Part shown: positions 24,722 through 32,156 of the stretch, piece by piece | Numbering within the stretch: the stretch's first letter is position 1 | Layout: the number at the start of each line of letters is the position of its first letter | NCBI GenBank assembly: GCA_016293265.1 | Contig: JAEDEN010000010.1 | Span: forward strand, 1 to 36,055 | Source: Oscillospiraceae bacterium | GTDB lineage: Bacteria; Bacillota; Clostridia; Oscillospirales; Oscillospiraceae | Direction: 5' to 3' | Length of the DNA: 36,055 bases | Position numbers and translations under genes: made by a program | The notes under the pieces: generated by a model | What the model was told of the DNA's origin: nothing | Databases searched by the model: none | The model's input: only the letters and a program-made list of their open reading frames with translations

Positions 24722-26320
24722 TTATGCCTGATATACGATCTGGCCGTCCAGCACGGTCATAAGGATCTCCAGGTTCAGGATGCCTTCCGGCTGGGTCTCC
24801 AGGGGGTTCAGACTCAGGACGGCGAAATCAGCCATCTTGCCGGGGGTAATGGAGCCTTTTTTATGCTCCTCAAAGGTGTGGTGGGCCCCCGCCATGGTAA
24901 AGGCATACAGGGCCTGTTCCATGGTGAGGCATTCCTTCCTGCCGCAGTCCTGACCGGCGATGGTCCGGCGGACGGTGGCGGCATACAGCCCGTATTTGGG
25001 ATGACAGCTTTCAATGGGGCAGTCGCTGCCGATGGAGACCGGGATCCCCATTTGGAAACAGGTCTGCATGGGGAATTCATAGGCGACCCGTTCCGCGATG
25101 GCGCTGACATGGGATTTCCCCAGGAAGTAGAGGAAGGCGGGGTTCATGTTGATGTCAAGCCCCAGCTTCTTCATCCGCTCCAGCAGCGGGGGATAAGACA
25201 TGGAAGCATGTTCAATCCGGTGCCGGTGGTCTGTGCGGGGGTTGGCCGCCTGGGCGGCCTCATAGGCGGTGAGGATCATATCCAGGGTGTGGTCGCCGAT
25301 GCCGTGAATGGAGATCTGATATCCGGCGTCGTGGGCGGTTCGGACCTTCTCGTTCAACTCCTCCTGCTCCATGTAGGTTAGCCCCTTGCCATAGGGGGGA
25401 ACCAGGTAGGGCTCGGTCATGCCGGCGGTCATACCGCCCAGGGAGCCGTCCATAAAGAACTTCACGCAGCCGAAGCGGAACCGGTCGGTGCCGAAGTTGC
25501 TGGGGATACCCATGGCCCGGATCTGGTCAGAAACATCGGGGGACATCAGGGCGGAGGTGCGAACCGTGAGCAGGCCGCTCTGGCTGCTCTCGCACCAGGC
25601 AGGGATCTCACCGTGGATTTCCAGCAGGGTACTGCCGTCGCAGGTGCTGGTGATGCCATAGGAGTTGTAAACCTTGCTGGCCAGTCCGATGGCGGCCTTC
25701 AGGTCTTCCTTTTCCGGGGCGGGAATGACGCTTTTCACAAACGCCTGGGCGTTGTCCTGGAGCAGTCCCGTCGCCTGGCCCCGTTCGTCCCGGACGATGC
25801 AGCCGCCCTGGGGATCGGGGGTGTTTTCAGTGACTCCACCCAACTCCAAAGCCATGCGGTTGGCCACCACCATGTGGTAGCAGGTGCGGGTAATCATCAC
25901 CGGGTTGTTGGGAGCGGCCTGGGTGAGATCGTCCGCGGTGGGCGCACGTCCCTCCTCCATGCGGCTCTCGTCCCAGCCCCAGCCCCGGATCCATTCGCCG
26001 GGCTTCATCTGCGCCGCCCGCTGGGCAATGAGTTCCTTCATTTTGGCGATGCTGGGGCAGACCTCGGGGGTCAGGTCCACCGTGGCCAGCTCCAAACCGT
26101 ACTGAAGCAGATGGCTGTGGCCGTCGTTGAAGCCGGGAACCATGGTCTTGCCGTCCAGGTGGATGGTTTTTGTGCCGGGGCAGGCCAGCTCTTCGATCTC
26201 CTGCCGGGTTCCCACAGCCAGGATACGGCCGCCGGATACGGCCACAGCTTCTGCTTTCGGCAGAGCCGGGTCCATGGTGAGAATGGTGCCGCCGGTAAAA
26301 ATTGTATCAGCTTTCATCAT
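24722..26320 (-). CDS. YtcJ-type amidohydrolase
   Basis: 532 residues, metal-dependent amidohydrolase of the Amidohydro_3/YtcJ branch. It has the N-terminal small beta domain (DTIFTGGTILTMDPALPKAE), the metal-binding H-x-H in PGFNDGHSHLLQYG, further ligands in SIHGIGDHTLD and HRHRIEHASM, and the catalytic Asp in VSIGSDCPIES. No signal peptide, so cytoplasmic. It follows a 190-residue unknown gene by 39 bp, in a run of genes starting with two transporters, suggesting it hydrolyses an imported amide, carbamate or ring compound. An AAAGGGATCC-like site precedes the ATG pair; either ATG could be used. Confidence 0.92.
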   Translation of the reverse strand: MMKADTIFTGGTILTMDPALPKAEAVAVSGGRILAVGTRQEIEELACPGTKTIHLDGKTMVPGFNDGHSHLLQYGLELATVDLTPEVCPSIAKMKELIAQRAAQMKPGEWIRGWGWDESRMEEGRAPTADDLTQAAPNNPVMITRTCYHMVVANRMALELGGVTENTPDPQGGCIVRDERGQATGLLQDNAQAFVKSVIPAPEKEDLKAAIGLASKVYNSYGITSTCDGSTLLEIHGEIPAWCESSQSGLLTVRTSALMSPDVSDQIRAMGIPSNFGTDRFRFGCVKFFMDGSLGGMTAGMTEPYLVPPYGKGLTYMEQEELNEKVRTAHDAGYQISIHGIGDHTLDMILTAYEAAQAANPRTDHRHRIEHASMSYPPLLERMKKLGLDINMNPAFLYFLGKSHVSAIAERVAYEFPMQTCFQMGIPVSIGSDCPIESCHPKYGLYAATVRRTIAGQDCGRKECLTMEQALYAFTMAGAHHTFEEHKKGSITPGKMADFAVLSLNPLETQPEGILNLEILMTVLDGQIVYQA

Positions 26321-26359
26321 AATAGGATCCCTTTCTTCCCTGTGTTTGGTCTCCGGCGG

Positions 26360-26932
26360 TCAGCTGGCCCGGGAGGCAGCTTTCTCCGCCAGTTTTTCCT
26401 TCATTCGGAAAAATCGCATGGTGAGCTTGTCCAGGCCGCCCCGGTAGTAGTCAAAGACCTGGATGTCCTGGTGGCCGCCGACCTCCAGCTCTACCAGAGC
26501 CAGGGGATACCAAACCAGCCGTTCACCGGGCAGGACCCGATGGGGAGGCGGTTTGATCATGCGCTTGGTGTCAACCAGCGCTTCCAGCCGGGCGGTCTCC
26601 CGGGCCTCCGCAGCGGAGACCTCCTGATCCATGAAGATGGCGCGGGTCTGGACCTGGGCGGTCTCCAGCTTCCCCTTGAGCAGCATGCCGCGGTTGGTGA
26701 TGGCGTTTACCATGATGGTGTAGGTCTTTTGGACGGTGCCCTGTCTGGGGGCCTGGAGATCCATCTCCACATCCACAAGCCAGAAGGGAATGTACAGGGG
26801 GACTGAGGAGAGCCATTTGAACTGTTTGCGGAGAAAGGCGGGCTTGCGAACCTTTTCCACGCTTTCCCGGGCAGTGGCCTCCGTAAAAAACGGGCAAATG
26901 ATTTCCGCATGTTTAACCGTCTGTGTATTCAT
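26360..26932 (-). CDS. 190-residue protein of unknown function
   Basis: Not recognised. The ATG at 26932 has a strong AGGAGG site. It has no signal peptide and no clear membrane helix, though SVPLYIPFWLVDVEM (about 42-56) is hydrophobic. Notable conserved-looking parts are HAEIICPFFTEATAR near the start and DIQVFDYYRGGLDKLTMRFF before a lysine-rich C-terminal helix. It lies between the 49-residue membrane protein (48 bp upstream) and the amidohydrolase (39 bp downstream), clearly in the same operon. It may be a peripheral membrane or assembly factor, but no function can be assigned. Confidence 0.75.
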   Translation of the reverse strand: MNTQTVKHAEIICPFFTEATARESVEKVRKPAFLRKQFKWLSSVPLYIPFWLVDVEMDLQAPRQGTVQKTYTIMVNAITNRGMLLKGKLETAQVQTRAIFMDQEVSAAEARETARLEALVDTKRMIKPPPHRVLPGERLVWYPLALVELEVGGHQDIQVFDYYRGGLDKLTMRFFRMKEKLAEKAASRAS

Positions 26933-26980
26933 GGTTTGCTCCTCCTATCTGTGGCTCTGTGGGAGAGGGACGCTGCGATC

Positions 26981-27130
26981 TTATTTGCGTTGATTCTGCT
27001 CCTGCTGGAGCTTTTTGGCTTTTTCTGCCTTGATGGGGGCCACCAGCTCCAGAAAGCCCTTGACAGCTACGATGATAACGGTGGCAGTACAGATGATAAG
27101 CGCCAGATAGAACATAAATTGAACGACCAT
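26981..27130 (-). CDS. small membrane accessory protein next to the second symporter
   Basis: 49 residues: MVVQFMFYLALIICTATVII, then a charged tail ending EQNQRK. One membrane helix (about 2-24) is followed by a basic/glutamine-rich cytoplasmic tail. An AAAGGAGG site lies just upstream of the ATG at 27130. It starts 46 bp after the second SSS symporter stop. In size, topology and place it parallels the 54-residue protein linked to the other symporter, although the two sequences share little beyond the MVV start. Confidence 0.75.
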   Translation of the reverse strand: MVVQFMFYLALIICTATVIIVAVKGFLELVAPIKAEKAKKLQQEQNQRK

Positions 27131-27176
27131 GGGGGTACCTCCTTTACCTTGGGTGTGTCCGTCGGGATCAGTGGAT

Positions 27177-28697
27177 TCAGATGTCCTCATCCACTGTGCT
27201 CAGCTTGGAATACAGGGTCACATTGACCAGTTCGTCGGGTTCGGGCTTCTGGATAAGGCTGAAGATGATAATGGCGACGAGAGAAGCGATCAGGCCCACC
27301 ATGATCACGGGGAAGCCGTTGGCCAGGAGCATATAGTCGCCCCCGTGGGTGAGGGACCAGATGCAGGTGATCAGGCCGGTCAGGCCGCCCACCCAGCAGG
27401 CCATGACGCCGCCGAGCTTGGTGGCGCGCTTCCAGAAGAAGGCCGCCAGCACGGGAATGAGGACGCCGCAGGCGGTGAAGACGTTGCCCATCTGGAAAAG
27501 GATCACCAGGTTGGGGATGGCCAAAGCGCCCACGATACCGAAGACGGCGACAATGACAACGCCCACGCGGCCAACCTTCACCAGCTGCTTCTGGGTGGCA
27601 TTCTTGTTGATGAAGGATTTATACACATCGTTGACGATCAGGGGAGCGCCGCCCATGAGGAAAGCGGAGCCGCAGGAAAGGACGGCTGCCATGTAACAAA
27701 CCAGGAAGAAGACCCCGGCGCCGGTGGGCAGGACATTGATGAGGAAGTAGAAGAAGACCGAGTCGCTGGCCAAATCCAAGGGGATGGGGATGATGCTCAG
27801 CTCAGCTCCGGTGCGGAGCATGATGCCCGCCAGGAAGGGGAGCATGGTGAAGAAGATCGCGATGAAGTTGCCCAGACTCAGGCACTTAAAGGCCACGTCA
27901 GGCTTGGAGGCGGCGAAGACCCGCTGGAACGCCCACTGGTCAGCCAGGTAGTAGAAGCCCATGCACAGGAAGTAGTTGAGAATCATGTTCCCCGGCAGGT
28001 CAAAGGGGTTGAAGGAGAAGCCCTCTGTGCCGGCCATGGTCTGCTGGGCGATAGAAAAGGCCTGCAGAATGTGTCCGTCAGAAACCATATACATCCCGAT
28101 GACGGCCAGAAGGATCATCACCAGACTCTGGAGCAGAGACTGGAACCACTCCACCACGATGGAGGCCATCATGCCGCCGATGGCAACATAGCCCACCAGG
28201 ATCACGAAGCCCACGGCCATACCGGTGGTCAGGGAGACGCCGAATCCGGTCTGGAAGATGAGCCCCAGGGCCATGATCTGCAGGCCGACGATAAAGCCCA
28301 TGCGGAAGAAGACGAACAGGACCGAGGGGATGCGGATGGCGTTGCCAAAACGGAGGGCCAGGAAGTCCGGGATGGACACCAGGTGGTATTTGGCGCCCAG
28401 AATGGACAGCCGCTTGGCGAAGAGCAGGACGAAAATCAAAAGGAAGATGCAGGCGGGCATGATGGCGAAGTAGCGGATCATACCGAACTGCCAGCCGTAG
28501 CCCAGATAACCGGCAATCGAGGAGCCGCCGAAAACGCCGCCGATCCAGGAGCCAATGAGCACCCAGAAGCCAACGGCCCGGCCGGACACCAGGTATTCGT
28601 CCAGGTTTGTGGTTTTCTTGTTGTAGTAGAGGGCGAGCATCCAACATAATACGATGAAGACGGCTACGCCAATGAAGGTTAGGATCATTCTTGACAT
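27177..28697 (-). CDS. SSS-family Na+/solute symporter (second)
   Basis: 506 residues with about 13 membrane segments. It contains the SSS landmarks NLDEYLVSGRAVGFWVLIGS near residue 32 and SILGAKYHLVSIPDFLALRF near residue 95. A GGAGGAGA site precedes the ATG. It is followed by its small membrane partner, the unknown 190-residue protein and the amidohydrolase, so it probably imports the amidohydrolase substrate. The ArsB/NhaD-type gene lies 183 bp upstream on the same strand. A TATACT -10-like box is present in that gap with no good -35 box. Confidence 0.92.
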   Translation of the reverse strand: MSRMILTFIGVAVFIVLCWMLALYYNKKTTNLDEYLVSGRAVGFWVLIGSWIGGVFGGSSIAGYLGYGWQFGMIRYFAIMPACIFLLIFVLLFAKRLSILGAKYHLVSIPDFLALRFGNAIRIPSVLFVFFRMGFIVGLQIMALGLIFQTGFGVSLTTGMAVGFVILVGYVAIGGMMASIVVEWFQSLLQSLVMILLAVIGMYMVSDGHILQAFSIAQQTMAGTEGFSFNPFDLPGNMILNYFLCMGFYYLADQWAFQRVFAASKPDVAFKCLSLGNFIAIFFTMLPFLAGIMLRTGAELSIIPIPLDLASDSVFFYFLINVLPTGAGVFFLVCYMAAVLSCGSAFLMGGAPLIVNDVYKSFINKNATQKQLVKVGRVGVVIVAVFGIVGALAIPNLVILFQMGNVFTACGVLIPVLAAFFWKRATKLGGVMACWVGGLTGLITCIWSLTHGGDYMLLANGFPVIMVGLIASLVAIIIFSLIQKPEPDELVNVTLYSKLSTVDEDI

Positions 28698-28880
28698 GCT
28701 ATGTTCTCCTCCTTATCTTTTTCTTTTCTCTGATGATGGGTGGGAAATCCTTGGGTGGGCTTTTGGCCTTCTATCTGCTTTTAGTATATTGGGTTTCTCT
28801 TCCAGGGGGAATCCGCCGGAGGAACGGTTTTTTCTCTCCCGGAGACTCATACCTGGGTGTGAGTTTTCCCGCTCCACCGG

Positions 28881-30224
28881 TCAAAGGAAAAAGAGATAGA
28901 GACAGATCATGGAGACCGTCATGGCAATGACCGTGGCGGGGACCGCGGTGCGGCAGTATCGGCCCCAGCCGATGGGGTGGCCGTGTTTGGCGGCAATGGC
29001 GGTGCCCACCACATTGGCAGAGGCCCCAATGGGGGTCGCGCTGCCGCCGATATCCGTCCCCAGTGCCAGGGTCCAGGCCAGCGGGTCCAGCCCCATGCCT
29101 TGGGTGGCAGCGATGGAGCGGATCACCGGCACCATGGTGGCGGCGAAGGGAATGTTGTCCACAAAGGCAGAGGCAACGGCCGAAAGCCACAGGATGATGA
29201 CTAGGATCACCACCGGGTTTCCGCTGCCGGCGCGGGAGATCAGGCCGGCCAGCAGTTCCAGAATCCCCGTCTGCTCCAAACCGCTTACGGTGACAAAGAG
29301 CCCGGCAAAAAACAGCAGGGTCCGCCAATCCAAACGGGACAGCAGGCTTTTGGGCCCCCGATAGGAGGTGAGGAGGGTGAGACCTCCGGCAATCACACCC
29401 ACGGAAGCCACGGACAGGCCGGTGGCCCCATGGGTCACCAGCAGAACCACAGTGAACAGGAAGACAAAAACGCTGCGGTAAAAGTGCGGACGGCTCACAA
29501 TAGCGGAGGACGGCGAAGGAACTTTGGGCCGGGGGGCGCCTCTTCTGCCCATGGAACGGGCGGTAAAAAGGAGAAACGGGAGCACTGCGGCCATGGAGAT
29601 CCAGGCGATGACGCCGGTGTGACAGAGGAAATCCGAAAAGGTGTATCCCAGGGCGGTGCCGATGATAATGTTGGGGGGATCGCCGCTCATGGTGGAGGCT
29701 CCTCCCAGGTTGGCAGCAAAGATCTCTGCCAGGATCAGTGGCACCGGATCAAAGCGCAGCAGCTGGGACAGCTCAACGGAAACCGCCACCAGGAACAGAA
29801 TCACCGTGATGCTGTCGATGAACATGGACAGAAATGCGGAGAGGAACACGAAAACCAGAAACAGCGGAATGGTCCGGTACCCCACCGCCTTGGCCAAAAC
29901 CATGCACAGCCAGCGGAAAAAACCGGTGTCCTCCAACCCCTCCACCATAATCATCATTCCGGCAATAAAAAGAATGGTCCCCCAGTTAATGCCGGTGGAG
30001 GACGTTCCTCCGTGTTGACGGGAAAACCAGAATCCGGGCTCCAGAAGACTGTGCAGAGCAAGGGCTTCGCGCAGCGCCTGGGAACTCTGCATGGTCAGAA
30101 GGAAGACAAAAATGATGGTCAGCAGCGCAGCGGCTGTGGTCGTGATATGCCGGGGGATCTTTCCGGAGACGATGCAGACAAACATGCCTAGGAAAATAAA
30201 AACTGCGAAAATCTGGCTTAGCAT
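28881..30224 (-). CDS. ArsB/NhaD-type anion or Na+/H+ transporter
   Basis: 447 residues, ion transporter superfamily (ArsB/NhaD/CitMHS-like), about eleven membrane segments in two related halves. Typical segments are NWGTILFIAGMMIMVEGLED, ILAEIFAANLGGASTMSGDP followed by PNIIIG, and the second-half counterpart TDIGGSATPIGASANVVGTA. The ATG at 30224 was chosen for its AAGGAGGG site; a longer frame to 30278 lacks one. No arsenic genes are nearby, so sodium/proton exchange or organic acid transport is more likely. It may supply the sodium gradient used by the two SSS symporters. Confidence 0.88.
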   Translation of the reverse strand: MLSQIFAVFIFLGMFVCIVSGKIPRHITTTAAALLTIIFVFLLTMQSSQALREALALHSLLEPGFWFSRQHGGTSSTGINWGTILFIAGMMIMVEGLEDTGFFRWLCMVLAKAVGYRTIPLFLVFVFLSAFLSMFIDSITVILFLVAVSVELSQLLRFDPVPLILAEIFAANLGGASTMSGDPPNIIIGTALGYTFSDFLCHTGVIAWISMAAVLPFLLFTARSMGRRGAPRPKVPSPSSAIVSRPHFYRSVFVFLFTVVLLVTHGATGLSVASVGVIAGGLTLLTSYRGPKSLLSRLDWRTLLFFAGLFVTVSGLEQTGILELLAGLISRAGSGNPVVILVIILWLSAVASAFVDNIPFAATMVPVIRSIAATQGMGLDPLAWTLALGTDIGGSATPIGASANVVGTAIAAKHGHPIGWGRYCRTAVPATVIAMTVSMICLYLFFL

Positions 30225-30575
30225 GGATATATCCCTCCTTGAAACAGGTTCAATCGATACCTTTATCCTATCGGACAAGCTCTTATGACACCATCGGCTC
30301 CGGGGACCAATTCAAGCCGTGCCCAGGGAGGATTTTTTGCGCTGGCTGCGCGAAGGACGGCCACCCGGAGCAGAGCAATCTCCGCGCTGAAGTCAGCATC
30401 AGTCCTTGTAAAAAATGATTCAACATGGCAAAAAGCCCTCAGGCAACGCGCATCTGTCTGAGGACTTATCCCTTTCACACGATGTTCACTTGTTCTCCAT
30501 CCAGGAGAATGGGGGCAATAAATCCACCCGCTTGCGTTCTGCCCGTCGCCTGTTCCCACAGGCGCCGGAAACTTT
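30225..30575. other. intergenic junction zone
   Basis: No gene supported. It separates the minus-strand transporter gene from the plus-strand deacetylase fragment. It does not match the sequence in front of the first fragment, so the repeat boundary at 30576 is sharp. Confidence 0.5.
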
Positions 30576-30881
30576 GAACAGCCCGTCCTTTTTCCCTCCC
30601 CTGCCGCATGATTTTCCCTTTGGCGCATAGGTTCTTTTGTAAAGAAAGGACGGGATCACTATGAAGCTGTTTCGCCGCAAACCCAAACCAGCGCGGAAAA
30701 TTCTCTTCCTGCGCAAGCGGTACCTGGCCATTCCCGGGGCTCTGCTGGCCATCTGCGCCCTGTGCCTGGTGACCAACCTGCCCGCCTACGTCACCGCCTC
30801 CGCCTCCCAGCGCCAGCTGCCCATCTACAGTGTCCAGCGGGACTACAAGGTCTGCGCCCTCACCTTCGACGCCGCCTGGGG
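30576..30881 (+). repeat. direct repeat copy 2 (deacetylase 5' region)
   Basis: Second copy of the 306-bp block at 7882-8187, same orientation, about 98% identical by eye. The deacetylase homology continues here beyond 30881 to about 31218. Confidence 0.9.
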
Positions 30882-31245
30882 CAACGAGGACACCCAGGCC
30901 CTCATCGACATCTTCGACCAGTACAACGTGAAGGTCACCTTCTTTGTGGTGGGGGACTGGGTGGAGAAGTACCCGGAGTCGGTGAAGGCCCTGGCCGACG
31001 CAGGCCACGAGGTCATGTGCCACTCCGACAGCCATGCCCACTTCAACAGTCTCTCCGCCGACCAGATCGTGGCGGACATCAGTTCCTGCTGCGACAAGAT
31101 CGAAGCCGTCACCGGCGTCCGCCCCACCCTCTTCCGCGCCCCCTTCGGGGAGTACGACGACCACGTGGTCACCACCGTCCGCGGCATGGGCCTGGAGGTC
31201 ATCCAGTGGGATGTGGAACCATTGGCAGCACCTGCAAGGGCTTGA
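30661..31245 (+). pseudogene. polysaccharide deacetylase, longer 5' fragment 2
   Basis: 194 residues: membrane anchor (22-44), then most of a NodB-type deacetylase domain of the PdaA/PdaB kind. Visible motifs are TFDAAWGNEDTQ (metal Asp), HSDSHAHFNS (metal His pair), and LFRAPFGEYDDHV. The homology stops after VIQWDV, and the last residues EPLAAPARA are foreign. The final strand and the C-terminal catalytic histidine motif are missing, so an active enzyme is unlikely, although most metal ligands remain. The leader with its AAAGGACGGG site is intact. It points the same way as fragment 1, about 22.7 kb away. Confidence 0.8.
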
Positions 31246-31279
31246 GGGACAAGGCTTTTTCTGCGTTCTCACCCAAAGC

Positions 31280-31311
31280 AAAAAGACACGATTTGCATCG
31301 TGTCTTTTTTT
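31280..31311 (+). terminator. rho-independent terminator
   Basis: AAAAAGACACGAT and complement around a TTGC loop, followed by T7. It lies 35 bp after the broken deacetylase and also works on the other strand. Confidence 0.85.
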
Positions 31312-31404
31312 GTTCAGGTCAATATGTATCACATTGCCACTCTTTTTTCGATCCCCTCCATCACGTCCCGGATCTTTCTCCCGCACCAGAAGTTCAGATC
31401 GTGG

Positions 31405-31459
31405 CGGACCCGCTCACACCCCGAGGGAGGGTCGACAACCAGCGGAGCGGGTCCGTTTC
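31405..31459. repeat. 11-bp inverted repeat with long loop
   Basis: CGGACCCGCTC (31405-31415) and GAGCGGGTCCG (31445-31455), with a 29-base GC-rich loop, then TTTCT. It may be a weak terminator or part of a recombination site. Confidence 0.4.
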
Positions 31460-31589
31460 TCGCCCCACATTTTTGATCAAAGAGTTCGCAGCTCTTCTCC
31501 GGTTTGACTTGAGATATTTCGAGTATTTCTATGATTCGTTCCGTTTTTCGTGCTTTCGGCTGTCTGTTCTTTTAGGAGGGGCTCAACTT

Positions 31590-31859
31590 ATGTTCGGCGT
31601 TATTCTTTGCTTATGTTGCTCATTTCCTGATCCGTTCTCGGTGACAGACGCGCCTGTTGCCAAATCCAGACCCGGACGGAACATCTTTAAATATAAAGGA
31701 TTCAATCCCACACCAATCCCAAAAACAAAAGCAGTGCCTGAAACGAGCAGGCAAAAACGGTTTAAAAGAGACCCGCAGAAGTACCAAAAAGCGCCCAAGA
31801 GGGCACAAAAGGTCCGACTGAAGTTTTCACGGGTTGGGAGAATATGCCCAGCCGGATAA
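31590..31859 (+). CDS. possible small basic protein
   Basis: An 89-residue frame, MFGVILCLCCSFPDPFSV then a lysine/arginine/proline-rich body (SRQKRFKRDPQKYQKAP, RAQKVRLKFSR). AGGAGGG at 31574-31580 lies 9 bp before the ATG, which is the main support. The short hydrophobic start followed by a strongly basic tail recalls nothing I recognise. It ends 13 bp before the tRNA-like gene. Stretches near tRNA genes often carry chance frames, so this could be spurious. Confidence 0.3.
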   Translation: MFGVILCLCCSFPDPFSVTDAPVAKSRPGRNIFKYKGFNPTPIPKTKAVPETSRQKRFKRDPQKYQKAPKRAQKVRLKFSRVGRICPAG

Positions 31860-31872
31860 AACAACTCAATAA

Positions 31873-31948
31873 CCGGGGGTATCGAAGGTAGTATCGCGCT
31901 TGATCTGGGTTCAAGAGACCGGATGTTCGAGTCGCCCCACTCGGACCA
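31873..31948 (+). tRNA. tRNA-Pro(TGG)-like gene, irregular
   Basis: A 76-base cloverleaf can be drawn. Acceptor CCGGGGG/CACTCGG has one mismatch and one G-U, with discriminator A and encoded CCA. D-stem TCGA/TCGC has one mismatch. Anticodon stem CTTGA/TCAAG is perfect, with loop TCTGGGT and anticodon TGG at 31906-31908. T-arm GGATG-TTCGAGT-CGCCC has one mismatch and one G-U. Position 33 is C instead of the near-universal U. The 3' half resembles clostridial tRNA-Pro better than the 5' half. It is either a decayed copy, a 3'-half left by an integrated element, or an unusual tRNA. Confidence 0.65.
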
Positions 31949-31984
31949 AACACCTCTGAAATCAACTGATTTCAGAGGTGTTTT
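31949..31984 (+). terminator. terminator directly after the tRNA-like gene
   Basis: 16-bp perfect arms (AACACCTCTGAAATCA and complement) with a 2-base loop and TTTTCTTT after it. It begins at the base following the CCA end. Confidence 0.92.
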
Positions 31985-32038
31985 CTTTGTTTATTTCGGC
32001 GCAGAATTTGAGGACAGTTATATGAATTCGATGGCTTA

Positions 32039-32067
32039 TTGTAATTTTTACCCAATTATATTATAAT
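32039..32067 (+). promoter_or_regulatory. strong promoter of the YobI-type gene
   Basis: TTGTAA (32039-32044), a 17-bp spacer and a perfect TATAAT (32062-32067). Transcription would start near 32074, about 83 bp before the ATG. Confidence 0.75.
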
Positions 32068-32073
32068 TGATTA

Positions 32074-32127
32074 TCGGTAGGCCTTGTGCCTGCAATGCCA
32101 GCCGTACGGGATGCCCGTGCGGTTTTT
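32074..32127 (+). promoter_or_regulatory. leader with terminator, candidate attenuator or small RNA
   Basis: From the expected start near 32074 the RNA would first form a small hairpin AGGC/GCCT (32079-32091). It would then form a terminator hairpin CCGTACGGG-ATG-CCCGTGCGG (32102-32122, one G-U) followed by T5. The terminator stands between promoter and ribosome binding site, so full transcripts need read-through. Confidence 0.6.
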
Positions 32128-32156
32128 ATATTGTATCTTACTGAGGAGGATATAAA

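Noticed and set aside
27129..28649. Plus-strand open frame of about 506 codons with many H, D, E, G
   Set aside because: Mirror image of the SSS symporter reading frame; no family resemblance.
30475..31386. Minus-strand frame of 303 codons over the second deacetylase fragment
   Set aside because: Antisense of the deacetylase coding sequence; no protein family resemblance.
31762..31965. Minus-strand frame reading GPSGATRTSGLLNP
   Set aside because: This peptide is the well-known artefact of translating the reverse strand of a tRNA-Pro gene; it supports the tRNA call and not a protein.
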